A stretch of 11,788 nucleotides of DNA from Jimgerdemannia flammicorona (lineage: Eukaryota; Mucoromycota; Endogonomycetes; Endogonales; Endogonaceae), in assembly GCA_003990745.1 (NCBI GenBank), contig RBNI01006058.1, forward strand, positions 1 through 11,788, written 5' to 3'. Below, piece after piece: positions 1 to 8,366 of this stretch. A model generated the notes under the pieces. It searched no databases. It saw only the letters and a list, made by a program, of their open reading frames with translations, and was not told where the DNA came from. Position numbers and translations under genes: made by a program. The first letter of the stretch is position 1, and each line of letters opens with the position of its first letter.

Positions 1-17
1 AAAAAAAAAAAAAAAAA
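1..17 (+). repeat. Poly(A) tract at left window edge
   Basis: Seventeen A residues open the window and may continue to the left. The sequence directly after it is ORF2 remnant (copy 0) on the same strand. An A-tract lying between an unseen left sequence and the interior of an old element is what the 3' tail of a retrotransposon inserted into copy 0 would look like. That reading is inference, because the inserted body lies outside the window. Confidence 0.6.
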
Positions 18-500
18 GAAGGAGTAGCAGTGTCCTCTGGACTATCTCAATGGTTTCAGGTAAAGTGTGACATGGGATTGATGGATGGCATTCATCAGTA
101 TCAGAGGGATGAGTCAGGACCTTTCACCCAGTGGCACCTGGTCAGGAATGGATTAGTTGGGACATGAATAGATTGGGTGCTAGTAGCTGAGTATTGGGGT
201 AATGTACTGGACATTGTAGAAGTATGATAGTGCCCTTGGTCTGATCATTGGGGAGTAGAGGTGTGTAGTAGATTCCAAACAACAGGTAGTGGTGGAGGGC
301 ATTAGCATCTCAATGTGGCCTTACTCAGAAGGAAGAAGAAGAGGGAGCAATTTGTGGTAGTAGCAAGACAGGAGGTTGCATAATGGCAGAATGATGAGCA
401 GTTGATAGCAGAATGGTGGGGTAAATTTAAACATTTGGTAGGTGCTTACTGGTGTGATGTTGGGGAAGAAGGACAAGGAAAGGAGCAAGCTAATGGCCAG
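18..500 (+). pseudogene. Copy 0: ORF2 remnant, endonuclease C-terminus plus linker
   Basis: One frame (codons in register with position 24) reads through the whole stretch with five stops: TGA 165, TGA 225, TAG 228, TAG 303 and TAA 381. It aligns by eye with the end of the endonuclease in copies 3 and 4. The matches are an IDWVLVAEYWG block just after the stop at 165 (an Arg position in the other copies), then CPWSDHWG at 231-254 holding the catalytic Asp-His pair, then a linker resembling RLKEAVRVYW of copy 3. The upstream endonuclease motifs and all of the RT are absent. It is clearly more diverged than copies 1-4 are from each other, so it is an older insertion or another subfamily. It is cut on the left at the A-tract and on the right by the 5' end of copy 1. 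Confidence 0.8.
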
Positions 501-582
501 CACCTTTCTCTGCTACAATTCACATTACACACACTTTCACAATATACTTTCAAGTCGTTTATTGGAGAAAGATACTAAGAGG
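501..582 (+). other. 5' UTR of copy 1
   Basis: About 82 nt precede the ORF1 ATG at 583. The segment starts with CACCTTTCTC and contains ATTCACATTACAC, both shared with copy 3 and in altered form with copy 4. Recurrence of the same start next to three unrelated left flanks is what defines it as the element's 5' end. It is pyrimidine-rich at its start, unlike the G-rich coding part. No core promoter motif is recognisable. Confidence 0.75.
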
Positions 583-914
583 ATGTCAAGCAGCAAACAA
601 GCCAATGTACATACTAGGTGGGGTGGACCTGGGGCTTTTGACTGACAGTATGTTGGGAGGAGGCATAGGCTGGGAATGGGGTCTTTTGGTGGCTCAAGTG
701 GACTGAGCAGCTCGGGTAGTAGAGGTGGCACTGGTGGGGGGGCAGGAGGGTGGCAGGGGTGGAGCTTTGCGGATATGCTGAGGGCTGGGGATTGGCCGAT
801 GGGAGCCCACAGTGATCAGGCTAGAGGGAAGGAGAAGCAGAAGGTTGGAGATGCTGGTAGAGCTGGGCCTTCGCTGGTGGGAGGTAGAGGGAGTGGAGTA
901 GTAGTTGGGGGTAG
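583..914 (+). pseudogene. Copy 1 ORF1, N-terminal fragment
   Basis: The frame opens with MSSSKQ and runs about 110 codons to the junction with copy 2. One stop interrupts it: TGA at 643-645, where copies 2, 3 and 4 have Trp (TGG) in the block GAF(D/G)WQ. No frameshift is visible. The content is low-complexity Gly/Ser, with two conserved islands: the GPGAF..Q block and SFADML near 764-781. The RRM-like and acidic parts of ORF1 are missing because the copy ends first. No function can remain. Confidence 0.85.
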
Positions 915-922
915 TCATCCTG

Positions 923-1006
923 CCACCTTTTACCAGTAACATTCAGGTGAGACAAGACTCAAGCAATACTTTCGACAACGTTTTTGGTGAAAAGGCAACT
1001 AGCAAC
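923..1006 (+). other. 5' UTR of copy 2
   Basis: About 84 nt lie between the start of family similarity (CCACCTTTTACC) and the ATG at 1007. It aligns loosely with the copy 4 leader through CAAG.CTCAAGCAA and TTT..CAAC segments, and is more diverged than the copy 1/copy 3 pair. The frame happens to be open upstream, so a longer ORF from 905 exists. The ATG at 1007 is preferred because it aligns with the ATGs of copies 1, 3 and 4. Confidence 0.65.
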
Positions 1007-2371
1007 ATGGCAAGCAATGACCATATAGGTGTGCATACTAGGTCAGGTGGATCTAGGGCCTTTGACTGGCAGCAGGTGAGAAGGGGTTATGACCTGGGGA
1101 TGGGGGCCTTTGGAGGTCCAAAGAACAGAGAAGGCTCTGGAGGGGGACTGGTGTCCAGTAGCAATGGAGGAAGATCTGGTCTCCCAAGCTTCACTGACAA
1201 GGTTAAGGAAAGTGGGTGGCCAGTAGGTACTAAGGCTGGTGATGTGGAGGGGAAGGGCAAGGCAAGCCTTGGGAGGGGGGGCAGTGCTCTGGCTGGGAGT
1301 GCAGGTGTAGGGGCTGGTGGTGCTGTAGCTGGGGGTGTGACTGTTGATGGGAGTGTGATGGGAAATCAGGAAAAAAAAAGATATGTGATGGCTGATGGCC
1401 AGGTGGGGCAGGGGTTCCTGATGCAGAAGGGGGACCTGGCGGATAGTATAATGGGGCTGGCGGTGACCCCATTACTCAAGAAGTCAATCTCAGAGTTTGT
1501 AGTAACCTTGTACTTCTGGGGCTTGGCAGTGATGGCAAGGATGATTCTGGGACTTGTTTTGAAGCAGGTGGCTAGGGCAGCTTCAGTGAAGTTCTTGAAG
1601 GATCTGAAGGGGGTCGAGGTGGGCTTTGAGGAGGCCGGGCCACTAGATGAGGCACTGAAGACTGGAGTTATAGTTGGGGAGGTGGTGGTCCCCATGGTGT
1701 GGTGCTTGCGATGGGACCCCAGGGTGGTGCAACTTCTGGTGAAGGGGGTGCCTACAGTGACTAAGGAGGAGACTAGGAAGAGGGTGGAGGAGGTGATGAT
1801 TGAGTATGGCGATGTGGTGGACATTGGCTTTCAGGTGTGGGAGGGGACAATGATCAGAATGGGCAACATTGATGTCAGGATTCGGCTGGCAGGAAAGGAG
1901 GCCACAGGGAAGGTGAGTGACTGGCCTTCTGTACTGATGTGGGGGGCATTCATCTGTAAGGTATCGAGGGTGAAGGGGAGTGAGGAGGAGGAGGAGGATT
2001 TGTTAGAGATATTAGAAGAGATGAGTGGAGCTATGGAGAGGAGAGCAAGGGCCTGGAATATGTATGAGGAGTTGACGCATCTGGAGGTGGTGAAGGGGAA
2101 GCATATCCATATGGACAAGGGGCAGTGGGAGTGGGTGCAGGGGCACAGGAGGCAGAAAGAGCTTCTGGCAAGTATGATAGTTGAGGTGAAGAAGAAGGCA
2201 GATGAAGCTGAGGTGTCTGGGGGCATCAAAGACAGTGTCTGGGCTAGTAAAGGAGTGGGGGAGGTGGAGGGAGGCAAGGAAGGAGATGGGAAGGTGCTGA
2301 GTGAGAACTCCTTTACTGATGGCACCTTCGAGATCTGGGAGCTAGAATTGGACTCCACCCCCCCCCTCTGA
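1007..2371 (+). CDS. Copy 2 ORF1 (gag-like RNA-binding protein), uninterrupted part
   Basis: This is the longest intact ORF in the window, 454 codons before an early stop caused by a frameshift. Residues 1-120 are Gly/Ser-rich and low complexity. A conserved block with MADGQVGQG follows at about 128-136. Around 240-296 the pattern VVQLLVKGVP, a Lys/Glu-rich helix, YGDVVDIGF, then DVRIRLAG looks like an RRM-type beta-alpha-beta arrangement. Next come PSVLMWGAF and an acidic run SEEEEED at 325-331. The C-terminal half is charged and helix-prone. There is no CCHC knuckle. By analogy with L1/Tx1 ORF1 it would bind element RNA in the RNP. The stop at 2369-2371 follows a C9 run (2358-2366) that is C10 in copies 3 and 4, so the frame is lost by one base there. 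Nothing indicates present-day expression. Confidence 0.8.
   Translation: MASNDHIGVHTRSGGSRAFDWQQVRRGYDLGMGAFGGPKNREGSGGGLVSSSNGGRSGLPSFTDKVKESGWPVGTKAGDVEGKGKASLGRGGSALAGSAGVGAGGAVAGGVTVDGSVMGNQEKKRYVMADGQVGQGFLMQKGDLADSIMGLAVTPLLKKSISEFVVTLYFWGLAVMARMILGLVLKQVARAASVKFLKDLKGVEVGFEEAGPLDEALKTGVIVGEVVVPMVWCLRWDPRVVQLLVKGVPTVTKEETRKRVEEVMIEYGDVVDIGFQVWEGTMIRMGNIDVRIRLAGKEATGKVSDWPSVLMWGAFICKVSRVKGSEEEEEDLLEILEEMSGAMERRARAWNMYEELTHLEVVKGKHIHMDKGQWEWVQGHRRQKELLASMIVEVKKKADEAEVSGGIKDSVWASKGVGEVEGGKEGDGKVLSENSFTDGTFEIWELELDSTPPL
2358..2366 (+). repeat. C9 homopolymer that breaks copy 2 ORF1
   Basis: Nine C residues, against ten at the same place in copies 3 (4419-4428) and 4 (10177-10186). Ten keep ORF1 in frame as TPPPL followed by an RRGP block. 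Nine give an immediate TGA. It is the only visible lesion in copy 2 ORF1 apart from its truncated end. Confidence 0.85.
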
Positions 2372-2972
2372 TCAGAAGGGGCCCAGCAGCAAGGAGGAGG
2401 ATGTTAGAGGATGTGCTGATGGAGGGGGCCCAGCGAGTGCATTTTGGGGTCCCTGATGTGGCAAAAGGGGGCCAGGTAGTGGTGGCGGGTGAGGATGAGC
2501 TGGTGGATGTCCCTGAGGAGGAGTGGGATGAGGCTGCCAGTGTGGGTACTGACACCATGATGTTGGATGTGGGATGGCCGGGGACTCCGGGAGGGAAGGA
2601 GGTAGGGAACTTGCTGTGGATGAGCAAGGTGATGGATAACCTCACGGCTGATGCATTGAGAGAAGTAGACCTGTGGGTTATGCCTGAGGAGTACTGGGAG
2701 CAGATTCTGCATGGTGAGGGAGTGGTGGAGGCACTGAAAGGTGAGATTCTTGGGATTCTCTTGAAGGAGGAGAGATGTGAGATTGATGAGGTGAGGAAGG
2801 CAGGGCTGGTGGTGGCTGTGGGTGAGCAGGTGACATATTGCTGGGCTGAATGGCATGGTTTGCAGCTCTGGAGGGAGGTCTGTCTGGAGTATCGAGAGGA
2901 ATTTGAGGAGAGGGAAGATGAGGTGATGGTAGAACTTCTGAGAGGGTTAGAGGCATGGGAAGCTGGGGAAAG
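2367..2972 (+). pseudogene. Copy 2 ORF1, C-terminal part after -1 frameshift
   Basis: After the short C-run the homologous protein continues in the next frame, with no stop up to the junction. It holds the motifs shared with copies 3 and 4: HFGVPDV, LVDVPEEEWDEAASVG, WPGTPGGKEVGNLLW, MPEEYWEQILHG and EYREEFEERED. The segment is acidic with alternating hydrophobics, suggesting a folded or coiled C-terminal domain. I recognise no named domain. The frame runs on into the copy 3 leader (to 3159), but that tail is not family sequence. The last ~20 residues of ORF1 are lost. Confidence 0.82.
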
Positions 2973-2980
2973 CACATCAC

Positions 2981-3062
2981 CATCTTTCTCTGCTACAATT
3001 CACATTACACACACTTTCACAACACACTTTCAAGTCGTTTATTGGAGAAAGATACTAAGAAA
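2981..3062 (+). other. 5' UTR of copy 3
   Basis: About 82 nt, almost the same as the copy 1 leader (CTGCTACAATTCAC, TTTCAAGTCGTTTATTGG, AGATACTAAGA). The left flank is the end of copy 2 ORF1, which shares nothing with the flank of copy 1 beyond a short AGCAC. The exact first base cannot be fixed to better than about 8 nt. Confidence 0.75.
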
Positions 3063-5095
3063 ATGTCAAGCAGCAAGCAAGCCGAGGTGCATACCAGGTT
3101 GGTTGGACCTGGGGCTTTCGACTGGCAGCATGTTGGGAGGAGACATGGGCTGGAGATAGGGTCTTTTGGTGGCTCAAGTGGACTGGGTGGCTTGGGGAAT
3201 GGTGGCAGTGCTGGTGGGGGGGTTGGAGGGCTGCAGGGGTAGAGCTTTGTGGATATGCTGAGGACTGGGGGTTGGCTGATGGAGCCCACAGGGATCCGGC
3301 TGGAGGGAAGGGGAAGCAGAAGGCTGAGGATGCTGGGGGAGCTGGGCCTTTGCTGGTGGGAAGTGGGGGAAGTGGAGGGACTGCTGGGGGTAGTGGCAGG
3401 ACTGCTGATGGTGGCGTGACGGTGAATCTGGAAAAAAAAGGAGATGTGATGGCTGATGGCCAGGTGGGGCAGGGGTTCCTGATGCAGAAGGGGGACCTGG
3501 CAGATGGTGTGACAGGGCTGGTGGTGGCTCCGTTACTCAAGAAATCGATCTCGGAGTTTGCGGTAACCTTGTGCTTCCGGGGCTTAGCAGTGATGGCGAG
3601 GATGGTTCTGGGGCTTGTTTCGAAGCAGGTGGCTGGGGCAGCTTCGGTGAAGTTCTTGAAGGGTCTGGAGGGGGTCGAGGTGGGCTTTGAGGAGGTGGGT
3701 CTACTGGATGAGGCACTGAAGACTGGCATCGTGGTTGGGGAGGTGGTGGTCCCTATGGTGCAGTGCTTGCATTGGGACCCCAGAGTAGTGCAGCTTCTGG
3801 TGAAGGGGGTGCCCATGGTGACTTAGGAGGAGATGAGGAAGAGGGTGGAGGAGGTGATGATGGAGTATGGAGATATAGTGGATATTGGCTTTCAGGTGTG
3901 GGAGGGGACTGCGATCAGGATCGGAGATGTGGATGTCAGGATTCAGCTGGCAGAAAAGGAGGCCATGGGGAAAGAGAGAGACTGGCCCTCAGTGCTGATG
4001 TGGGGGGCCTTTGTCTGCAAGGTGTCGAGGGTGAAAGGAAGTGAAGAGGAGGAGGAGGACTTGTTGGAGGCGCTGGAGGAGTTGGGTGGTGCTGTGGAAA
4101 GGAGGGCGAGGGCCTGGAGGCTGTATGAGGAGTCGACGCATCTGGAGGTTGTGGGCGGGAAGCGTGTCCATATAGATAAGAAGCAGTGGGAGCAGGCCCA
4201 GGGATGCAAGAGACAGAGAGAGCTGTTGGCGAGTATGGCAGGAGAGGTGAAGAAGATGACAGTTGGAAATGAGGAGTCTGGAGGTGCTGAAGCCAGTGTC
4301 TGGGCTGGGAAAGGAGGAGAGGAGGTGGAGGCAAAGGAGGCAGGGGCTGGGGGGGTGCTGGGCAAGGACCCTTTCGCTGATGGTACTTTTGAAGTGTGGG
4401 AGCTGGAGTTGGATGCCACCCCCCCCCCACTTATCAGGAGGGGCCCGGTTGGGAGGAGAGGGATGATGGAGGATACAAGGATGCAGGGGGCCCAGCAGGT
4501 GCACTTTGGAGTTTCTGATGTGGGGCAAGGGAGTCAGGTGGTGGCGGTTGGCGAGGACAAGCTGGTGGATGTTCCTGAGGAGGAGTGGGATGAGGCTGCC
4601 AGTGTAGGAGCTGACACTATGATGCTAGAAGCAGAGTGGCCAGGGACCCCAGGAGGGAAGGAGGTGGGAAACCTATTGTGGATATGCAAGGTGATGGACA
4701 ATCTCGTGGCAGAGGCCTTGGGAGAAGTGGACTTGCGAGCGATGCCTGAGGAGCATTGGGAAAGGATTCTGCATGGTGATGAAATAGTGGAGGCACTGAA
4801 GGTGGAGATTCTGGGGATTTTCTTAGAGAAGGAGGGGTATGAGGTTGATGAGGTGAGGAGGGCAGAACTGGGGGTAGTTGCTGGTGAGCAGGCAGTCTAC
4901 TGCTAGGCAGAGTGTCATGGTTTGAGGCTCTGGCAGGTGGCCTGTCTGGAGTATCGTGAGGAATTTGAGGAGCGTGAAGATGGGGCAATGGTAGAGCTTC
5001 TGGGAGCATTGGCAGCACAGGAAGCAGGGGAGAGGGAGCTGGATGCTGAACATGACTTGGACTTGGTACAGGAGGAGCGGACTGCAGACTTGTAG
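3063..5095 (+). pseudogene. Copy 3 ORF1, full length but broken
   Basis: The start ATG at 3063 gives MSSSKQ as in copy 1, and the natural end is TAG 5093-5095, for about 677 codons. Lesions: TAG at 3240 (Trp in copy 1, just before the SFADML-equivalent block); loss of one base at about 3281 relative to copy 1; TAG at 3824 (Lys AAG in copy 2); TAG at 4904 (Trp TGG in copy 2). Between them the frame is clean, giving open pieces of 184 and 357 codons. Domain order matches copy 2: Gly-rich N-terminus, RRM-like segment near 3780-3960, acidic SEEEEED near 4040-4062, C10 tract at 4419-4428 in frame, then the acidic C-terminal domain. The protein ends in LDLVQEERTADL, and copy 4 ends in a similar LDLVQEDLGAYL. 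Confidence 0.9.
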
Positions 5096-5126
5096 AGGAT
5101 GGGACCGCAATATATCATTATTCCTT
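5096..5126 (+). other. ORF1-ORF2 spacer, copy 3
   Basis: Exactly 31 nt separate the ORF1 stop from the ORF2 ATG, the same length as in copy 4 (10854-10884). The bases nearest the ATG are conserved (CATTATTC). ORF2 lies in the +1 frame relative to ORF1, and its frame is open upstream of its ATG. Short spacing of this kind fits downstream translation by reinitiation, which is known for other LINEs. That is inference here. Confidence 0.6.
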
Positions 5127-5830
5127 ATGAACAGTACAACCAACATTTTCTCTTTGAATGTGAATGGGTTAAGGGGTTCTGGGCGGTGCAAGAACATTTT
5201 CACTTGGCTCAAGAGATTGGAGGCTGATCTCTTTTTACTGCAGGATGTTCGATATGAGGATGAGGATGATCAGGTAAAGTGGACCAGGGAATGGGGTGGG
5301 GCTACAGCTTGGTTTGGAAAGGTAGCGATCTTGGTGAGGAAGGGCAGAGGTGAATTGGGGGAAATCAGAAGCTGGGGTGATCACTTGGTCTGGGGAGATT
5401 GGCATCAGCCAGGGTGGGAATCAGTGAAAGTGGGCTCTTGCTACTGCCCTGCGGCTAGAGGTGAGAGGATTGCATGGATTAGGGTGCTGCTGGAGGAGAG
5501 TATTCTCTTGGAGGAAGGGGTCGATGTGCTTGGTGGGGATTTTAATATGGTTTGGGATCAGCATCTTGACAGGACTGATGGAGGGAGGAATGCTGGGGGC
5601 AGAAGTGGAGGTCTGGATGCATGGGAAGAGGTGGAGACATTGAGCTCATTGAGGGATATGGGCAGAACAAGGTGGGGTGATGCGAGGGTTTACACACACT
5701 GGGTAAATGGCCTGGGCACAAGGATTGACTGAATTCTGACAGCAGAGTGCTGGGGGTCGGATGTTTGGATGTTATTGGAGGTGGAGTGGTGCCCATGGTC
5801 TGATCACTGGGGACTTTTGGGGCAGGGGCA
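5127..5830 (+). other. APE-type endonuclease domain (copy 3 ORF2)
   Basis: Motifs in order: SLNVNGLRG (Asn of motif I, residues 9-17), LFLLQDV (35-41), GSCYCPAA (Tyr motif), VLGGDFNMV with Asp138 and Asn140, TRID near 198-201, and SDHWG with Asp226 and His227. This is the exonuclease-endonuclease-phosphatase fold that LINEs use to nick the target. The metal-binding Glu expected in LLQE is Asp (residue 40), and the same Asp is in copy 4, so it was probably fixed in the family and is not decay. A TGA at 5730 falls directly after the RID motif where copy 4 has Trp. All other expected catalytic residues are readable. Confidence 0.88.
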
Positions 5831-6499
5831 GTTTGGGGGGAGTGGAGATGGACCCAGACATTGGTGCCTTAACTCCTCCCTGCTGGCTGAGAAGGGGTTG
5901 TGGGAATTGTGGGAGGTAGATATTCAGGCGAAAGTTTTTACCTGGAGACATGAGGGTCTACCGGTGGCTGTCCACTGGATGAGATTGAAGGAGGCTGTGA
6001 GGGTTTACTGGAGAGAGGCTGGTAGAGAGGCTGGGAGACAGAGGAGGAGGTGCACAAGGTGTGCTTCCAACAGGCTGAGGATATTACAAATGGATTGGGT
6101 GGATTTGCTTACTGGTGTTGGGGTGGAGGATTGGAGGATCGAGAGGGTGAAATTGGAGATCGGGGAACTACAACAGGTGTTGAGGAATGAGGAGGAGACT
6201 CATATGCAGGACATGGCTGCTAGACTACAGTGGCAGGGGCTTGAGGAGGGTGAGCGGCCTACTGGATACTTATCAAGACTTCTCAAGGCCAGGAGAGTGC
6301 AGCATCGGTGGGATGGAGTCCTGGATGCTGATGGGGATATGATATATGGCACACAATGAATCTTAGGGGTGTTGAAGGAGAGATGGCAGGGCTTGTGGAG
6401 TGAGAGAGATGGGGGTGCTGAGGAAGCAGCAATTGCAGATACACTGGAAGAGTGGGGGTCGCCACAGGTAGCTGGACTGGGGGACTTGATCTTACTGGT

Positions 6500-7480
6500 G
6501 CAGGGAGAAGAGATTCAGAGTGTCCTGACAGCAACTAAGCTAGGGACGGCACCTGGAGAGGATGGATTGCCATGGGACTTCTGGAAGAAGATGGTAAATG
6601 TCCCTGGAGTTTTGGGTGAGATGGTTGCTCTCTGTGACCATGTCCTTCAGAGTGGAGAGTGGGTGGGGGAGCAGGATCTCGGGCTGGTGGCCTTATTGTA
6701 CAAAGACAAGGGGAGGAGAGAAGACTGGAAGAATTGGAGACCAATCATGCTTCTGAACATGGACAGGAAGATGGTGACTAAGGTGATTGTTGCAAGGCTG
6801 CAGAGAGTTGCCCAACAAGTGCTAGGGGAGGAGCAGCAGGGCTTTGTTGGAGGCAGACTTATAAGAGATGGGACTGCATGGGTTCATGGTGTGATTGAAG
6901 GGGCCCAGTCCTGTGGCCTGGATGGAAGGTTGGTCTTTTTGGACCAGGAGAAGGCCTATGACCGTGTATGGCAGGTGTGGCTGGGTAAGGTATTGGATCG
7001 AATTGGAGTTCCCCCAAGGTTTAGTGCCTCGATGTTGAGTCTGCTGGAGAGCAATTGGGCAGCTCTGACATGAAATGGTCTCCATAGGAGGGCATTTTCC
7101 TTGGGAAGAGGAGTTCCTCAGGAAGACCCTCTGTCCCCTATTCTCTACATCCTTTCACTGGAGCCATTGATGGATAGGATTCGCCAGAAGGTGGCAGAGC
7201 TCTCTATATATGGTATAGTGTGGAAGGTGGGGGCCTTTGCTGATGATATGGTGGTCAGACTTGGGAGTGTGGCAGATGTAGAGGCTCTACAGGAAACTGT
7301 GGAATGGTATGAGGCCCACTCAGGGGCAAAGCTCAACTGGCATAAGTGTGAGACAATGGTGCTAGGAAATGGGCTAGTAGGTGGGGATGTCATTGGAACA
7401 ATTGTCCCTACTGGTGAGGTGGTGTGGTATTTGGGCATCTTCCTCTCAGTATATGGTTCTGTTTTGCCACGAGGGTGGTG
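6500..7480 (+). other. Reverse transcriptase domain (copy 3 ORF2)
   Basis: Seen in order: GTAPGEDGLPWDF; KNWRPIMLLNMDRKMVTKVI; EEQQGFVGGRLIRDG; motif A LVFLDQEKAYDRV with Asp606; a TGA at 7071 just before NG (probably Arg lost); motif B GVPQEDPLSPILY; motif C FADDMVV with Asp706-Asp707; motif D SGAKLNWHKCETMVLG; and motif E-like WYLGIFLS. The three catalytic Asp residues are present. Motif B deviates from the usual RQG(C/D)PLSP, with Pro and Glu where Arg and Gly are expected. The LDQEKA(Y/F)DR form of motif A is typical of L1/Tx1-like LINEs and unlike retroviral, group II intron or retron enzymes. Confidence 0.92.
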
Positions 7481-8294
7481 GGAGAGCAGGGTGAACATTT
7501 GGGGGGAGGCCCTTCAAGGATGGGGAGGTCACCATATCTCTCTAGCAGGGCGAGTGTCAATTCTGAATGTTTATTGGTTCCCCAAGCTGTGGTATGTGGC
7601 ATATTACCTCGACTTCCCAGAATAGGTAGTGAAGAAGCTGATGAAGATGGCTAGGGATTGGATTTGGGTGGAGAGGAGGTCCCAGGTCAGTTGGGATACT
7701 CTTGTGAGGCCAGTAGTCAGGGGAGGCCTTGGGCTGGTGGACTTTCCTAAGAGGCTGCATTGCTTGTGAGCCTGGTGGTTGAAAAGAGCTGTGGAGCTGC
7801 AGAGCGGAGGTTGGGTGCCTCTGATGCAGAAGGTATGGGAGATGCAAATATCTCCTCAGGGGTCCTCCAGCGATCTGCTCTCATTGGTGGGGTTGAATGG
7901 AATTCGGCGGCTGCAGTTTAAGGGCTTTTGGTGGGGAGTGACAGATGGAGCACACCGAATTGGCCTATGCTGGCAAGGCAATGAGGGGGAGGCTGTGTGG
8001 GGGTCTAGTATGTGGAGATGGGATAGATTGCTCCTGGGGGGTGCTCCACTTGCTATGTTCAATATTGGGGAGAGAGTAGAGTGCCAGCAGGGGCTTGGCC
8101 AGGATCTTTGGCCAAGTGGCTGGCAGGTGGCGGGGATCGGTGAGGAGTGGGACTGGGCCAGTATCTGGTCTTGGAATGCCAAGGTATGGAGGTGGCTTCC
8201 CCCCAAGTTCTGGGTAGTATGGTGGAGAATGTTGCAGAGGAATGTCATGCTGAATTTCCATACGGGGCATTTGGTAGATGGTGGACAATTTGAC

Positions 8295-8366
8295 TGTGAG
8301 GAGTGTTATGATGTTGGGAGGGCTGGGGGTCAGGTATAGACACCAGAACATTGGCTAGGAGAGTGC
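8295..8366 (+). other. C-terminal CCHC zinc-finger motif (copy 3 ORF2)
   Basis: The pattern is C-x2-C-x14-H-x4-C, with Cys codons at 8295 and 8304, His at 8349 and Cys at 8364. It follows a block PPKFWVVWWRMLQRN that resembles the region before the zf-RVT finger of L1-like ORF2 proteins. The TAG at 8337 lies inside the finger and is counted as one residue. By family knowledge this finger is thought to help bind the element's RNA. Spacing was counted by hand. Confidence 0.7.

Larger units (their letters stand above)
501..915 (+). mobile_element. Copy 1: 5' fragment of LINE-type element (type A 5' module)
   Basis: This fragment keeps an intact-looking 5' end and breaks off inside ORF1 at about 914, where similarity to copy 3 (near 3390-3395) ends and the 5' end of copy 2 begins. 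Its first ~95 nt differ from the start of copy 3 at only a handful of positions, so copies 1 and 3 form one subfamily. It has no 3' UTR and no poly(A). The 3' boundary is uncertain by about 10 nt. Confidence 0.85.
916..2975 (+). mobile_element. Copy 2: 5' half of LINE-type element (type B 5' module)
   Basis: It begins at about 916-924 with a diverged version of the family 5' end and runs almost to the end of ORF1. At about 2972, similarity to copy 3 (about 5030) stops and the 5' end of copy 3 starts. About 60-65 nt of ORF1 and all of ORF2 are missing. The N-terminal module resembles copy 4 rather than copies 1 and 3 (WQQVRRG, LGMGAFGG, GKGKASL). Downstream of the Gly-rich region it is closely similar to copies 3 and 4. 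Confidence 0.88.

Noticed and set aside
905..1006. Upstream start at 905 for copy 2 ORF1
   Set aside because: The 34 extra residues come from the end of copy 1 and the leader and have no counterpart in copies 1, 3 or 4. The ATG at 1007 aligns with their starts.
2313..3816. Long antisense ORFs (for example 2313-2975 and 3055-3816 on the minus strand)
   Set aside because: They mirror the G-rich + strand genes, giving Pro/Ser/His-rich products with no motifs. The same antisense frames recur in each copy only because the sense sequence recurs.
3763..4044. Alternative-frame + strand ORF within copy 3 ORF1
   Set aside because: Gly/Glu-rich shadow of the real frame; it has no family motif, and the homologous protein reads in another frame.
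6500..7480. Bacterial retron, DGR or group II intron RT
   Set aside because: The LDQEKAYDR and FADD motifs, the linked APE endonuclease, a gag-like ORF1 and a C-terminal CCHC finger identify a eukaryotic LINE. There is no msr/msd, template/variable repeat or intron RNA fold that I can see.
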